A stretch of DNA of 64,000 nt, from the NCBI GenBank assembly GCA_030533445.1, contig CM060065.1, forward strand, positions 53,518,464 to 53,582,463, given 5' to 3'. A model generated the notes under the pieces. That model made no database searches. It had not been told where the DNA came from and worked only from the letters and a program-made list of their open reading frames with translations. How positions within the stretch are numbered: the stretch's first letter is position 1; the number at the start of each line of letters is the position of its first letter. The translations under genes were made by a program, and so were the position numbers. Source of the stretch: Cyprinodon diabolis (lineage: Eukaryota > Chordata > Actinopteri > Cyprinodontiformes > Cyprinodontidae). This document shows positions 63,701-64,000 of the stretch, in pieces.

Positions 63701-63763
63701 CGCCGAGGCCAGCCACTTCCCGTCCGGACTGAACACCAAACTCCTGATGGCGTCCGTGTGACC
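54656..63763 (-). CDS. katnb1: katnb1, katanin p80 regulatory subunit B1 (last 14 exons; 5' end outside the window)
   Basis: Katanin p80 targets and regulates the p60 AAA ATPase that severs microtubules; it acts at spindle poles, centrosomes and ciliary bases. I joined 14 exons by GT-AG sites with all phases agreeing: 1,668 nt, 555 residues plus stop. That covers most of the family length (about 655 in human) and lacks only the N-terminal WD40 repeats. Visible are WD40 repeats ([45 protein letters not shown]), a linker of low conservation with [17 protein letters not shown], and the C-terminal con80 domain (about residues 370-550 here; [56 protein letters not shown]), which binds p60. The gene is tail to tail with kifc3. 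Its introns hold a TTAGGG-like array and a 9-bp minisatellite. Confidence 0.97.
54890..55006 (-). CDS. katnb1: katnb1 coding exon M
   Basis: Acceptor TCCTCAG, donor [31 protein letters not shown] and [14 protein letters not shown] are part of con80. A CTCF-core-like site (54,865-54,880) lies in the intron just after it. Confidence 0.97.
55090..55164 (-). CDS. katnb1: katnb1 coding exon L
   Basis: Acceptor TTTTTTCAG, donor [31 protein letters not shown] and SKYE match mammalian con80 closely. Confidence 0.97.
55165..55879. other. katnb1 intron, no features
   Basis: Unique-looking intronic DNA. Nothing recognised. Confidence 0.4.
55880..56655 (-). mobile_element. THAP-domain-encoding non-autonomous element (copy 3)
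   Basis: The - strand frame 56,331-56,122 has the same protein start and the same premature frame change as copies 1 and 2. It is nearly identical to copy 2 over 600 bases. It lies antisense-neutral in a katnb1 intron, in the same direction as katnb1. Confidence 0.8.
56860..57549. repeat. 12-bp TTAGGG-like minisatellite, about 57 copies
   Basis: The unit GTTAGCTTTAGG (variants GTTAGCTTAAGG and GTTAACTTTTGG) repeatedly forms TTTAGGGTTAGC; about 11 exact TTAGGGTTAG words occur. TTAGGGTTA is the core bound by telomere proteins TRF1/TRF2. The array lies 100 bases from exon K (57,650) in a katnb1 intron. Confidence 0.93.
57650..57726 (-). CDS. katnb1: katnb1 coding exon K
   Basis: Acceptor CTCCACAG, donor [30 protein letters not shown] parallels mammalian VDSAVAINDLSVVVDLLNI. 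Confidence 0.96.
57812..57961 (-). CDS. katnb1: katnb1 coding exon J
   Basis: Acceptor GTGCTCAG, donor GTCAAG/GTGAGC, 50 codons, phase 0. [20 protein letters not shown] begins con80. Confidence 0.97.
58031..58216 (-). CDS. katnb1: katnb1 coding exon I
   Basis: Acceptor GTCCCAG, donor TGCCG/GTGAGC, 62 codons, phase 0. It is a Pro/Gln-rich linker ending [15 protein letters not shown], which matches mammalian TRNEPIGLKASDFLP. Confidence 0.95.
58296..58411 (-). CDS. katnb1: katnb1 coding exon H
   Basis: Acceptor CCTGTCAG, donor TACAG/GTTTGA; enters phase 1, leaves phase 0. It is a linker segment ([20 protein letters not shown]) ending EVEHLLLLQ. It has no clear match in the mammalian linker I recall; phase and splice sites support it. 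Confidence 0.85.
58685..58735 (-). CDS. katnb1: katnb1 coding exon G
   Basis: Acceptor TCCCCAG, donor GATG/GTGAGT. The 51-base exon encodes [16 protein letters not shown], matching mammalian RTPPRRSEPFPAPPEDD. Confidence 0.96.
58834..58973 (-). CDS. katnb1: katnb1 coding exon F
   Basis: Acceptor TCATCAG, donor [30 protein letters not shown] and [14 protein letters not shown] parallel mammalian ERRSPSSEDD and AEDYNEIFQPKNSI. Confidence 0.96.
59047..59237 (-). CDS. katnb1: katnb1 coding exon E
   Basis: Acceptor CGCCCAG, donor CACAG/GTTGGC; 63 codons plus 2. [20 protein letters not shown] closes the WD40 propeller region. Confidence 0.96.
59318..59468 (-). CDS. katnb1: katnb1 coding exon D
   Basis: Acceptor CACCACAG, donor [31 protein letters not shown] and [20 protein letters not shown] match mammalian katanin p80. 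Confidence 0.97.
59543..59614 (-). CDS. katnb1: katnb1 coding exon C
   Basis: Acceptor ATCCTGCAG, donor [31 protein letters not shown] is one WD40 blade. Confidence 0.97.
59955..62160 (+). mobile_element. Decayed hAT-type element with a minisatellite-expanded right end
   Basis: The left portion (CGTGACGATGACGAGACGAT, then GACGAAAACAAAAAATGATT and GAGACTAAGACCAGATGAAA) and the end after the 9-bp array (TTGACTAAGACTAAATGAAA) show the ACTAAAA/ATGAAA words typical of one hAT family of fish. Between them, 60,335-60,500 holds a broken BED zinc finger ([14 protein letters not shown] and [11 protein letters not shown] in different frames), and 60,660-60,735 encodes [20 protein letters not shown] and stop, as a transposase C-terminus might. 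I infer an internally deleted hAT copy. It lies in the katnb1 intron between exons B and C. Confidence 0.6.
60806..62139. repeat. 9-bp minisatellite, about 148 copies, two unit types
   Basis: The units TAAAATGAC and TAAAATGAG differ by one base and are mixed irregularly over 1.33 kb with almost no other change. The + strand is open for 466 codons (TKM/SKM), which is an artefact. In the katnb1 transcript the array reads TTTTAGTCA/TTTTACTCA, so many TTTTAG acceptor-like words are present. Confidence 0.97.
62490..62605 (-). CDS. katnb1: katnb1 coding exon B
   Basis: Acceptor AGCTGCAG, donor [31 protein letters not shown] and [14 protein letters not shown] match mammalian WD40 sequence. Confidence 0.97.
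62676..63158. mobile_element. Possible non-autonomous DNA element in a katnb1 intron
   Basis: The left CAGGGCCCCAAGCTGCGGGG is mirrored by the complement of the right end, CAGGGCCCCAAGTTCCTGGG, giving inverted ends of about 28 bases. Similar GGGGCCCC words appear near 2,896-2,940. No target duplication was found. G runs (62,875-62,884 and 62,979-62,989) lie inside. Confidence 0.45.
63290..63440. repeat. AT-rich TTAATTAA-type simple repeat
   Basis: An irregular run of ATTAATTAATAATT words, largely self-complementary, lies in the katnb1 intron before exon A. Confidence 0.85.
63534..63550 (+). promoter_or_regulatory. CTCF-core-like site in a katnb1 intron
   Basis: CCAGCAGAGGGCGCTAG is a close match to the vertebrate CTCF core. 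It is a sequence match only. Confidence 0.4.
63680..63763 (-). CDS. katnb1: katnb1 coding exon A (first exon in the window)
   Basis: Acceptor GGTTCCAG, donor GTGAAG/GTCAGT, 28 codons, phase 0. [20 protein letters not shown] matches mammalian [20 protein letters not shown]. Earlier exons lie beyond base 64,000. Confidence 0.97.
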
Positions 63764-64000
63764 CTGGAACCCAAACAGAACCACTTTGAACAGAACCCTG
63801 ATGCCGTCTGCATGGCTCTGATTGCTGCATCGGTTCTGACCCGTCAGAACCTCTGATTCTTCTGCTGTAGGGTTTACAGATGGTTCTATCAGAACCAGCA
63901 CTAAACCGGGCCGCTGCCATCTCATTAAGTCTCAGATCAAAAGGAACCAAACCAAAGCCTAACTTAGTCTAAACCTCTAGACTACGTCCAACAAAACCAG

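Overview
The window is vertebrate nuclear DNA, almost certainly from a teleost fish. Two multi-exon genes with GT-AG introns encode recognisable animal proteins, and the intergenic and intronic DNA carries interspersed repeats that look teleost: a tRNA-type SINE, a repeat seen in several partial copies, hAT-like and THAP-encoding DNA elements and a LINE. The repeat style suggests a cyprinodontiform-type fish, but I cannot fix the species. No bacterial operons, CRISPR arrays, rRNA or tRNA genes are seen.

Layout. 1-6.6 kb is gene-free upstream DNA. From about 6.6 to 48.0 kb on the + strand lies kifc3, a C-terminal-motor kinesin-14. I place 21 coding exons whose splice phases all agree, giving a protein of about 958 residues. 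From 64.0 down to 54.5 kb on the - strand lie the last 14 coding exons of katnb1 (katanin p80, regulatory subunit of the microtubule-severing enzyme); its 5' exons are beyond the right edge. The genes are tail to tail, separated by about 6.5 kb of transposon-rich DNA (48.0-54.5 kb). Human KIFC3 and KATNB1 are also neighbours in this arrangement. Both proteins act on microtubules and both have been linked to minus-end (CAMSAP) biology, so this is a conserved cytoskeletal neighbourhood.

What is unusual is the introns. About a quarter of the window is minisatellite: units of 9, 11, 12, 12, 19, 20, 20, 28/19, 29, 32, 34 and 44 bp. They include one 6.93-kb array of an 11-bp unit with a visible higher-order duplication, and a 20-bp array whose complement repeats a close match to the CTCF core about 19 times. 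At least two arrays appear to have grown out of transposon ends (9.65-11.7 kb and 60.8-62.1 kb). Intron 20 of kifc3 holds transposons nested in transposons. Four copies of a THAP-domain-encoding element are present; the three long ones share the same frameshift, so a dead master copy was probably amplified.

I find no evidence for a new multi-gene system. The best leads are the CTCF-like array, the transposon-seeded minisatellites and the frameshifted THAP family. Very long open frames inside the arrays are artefacts of repetition and are not annotated as genes.
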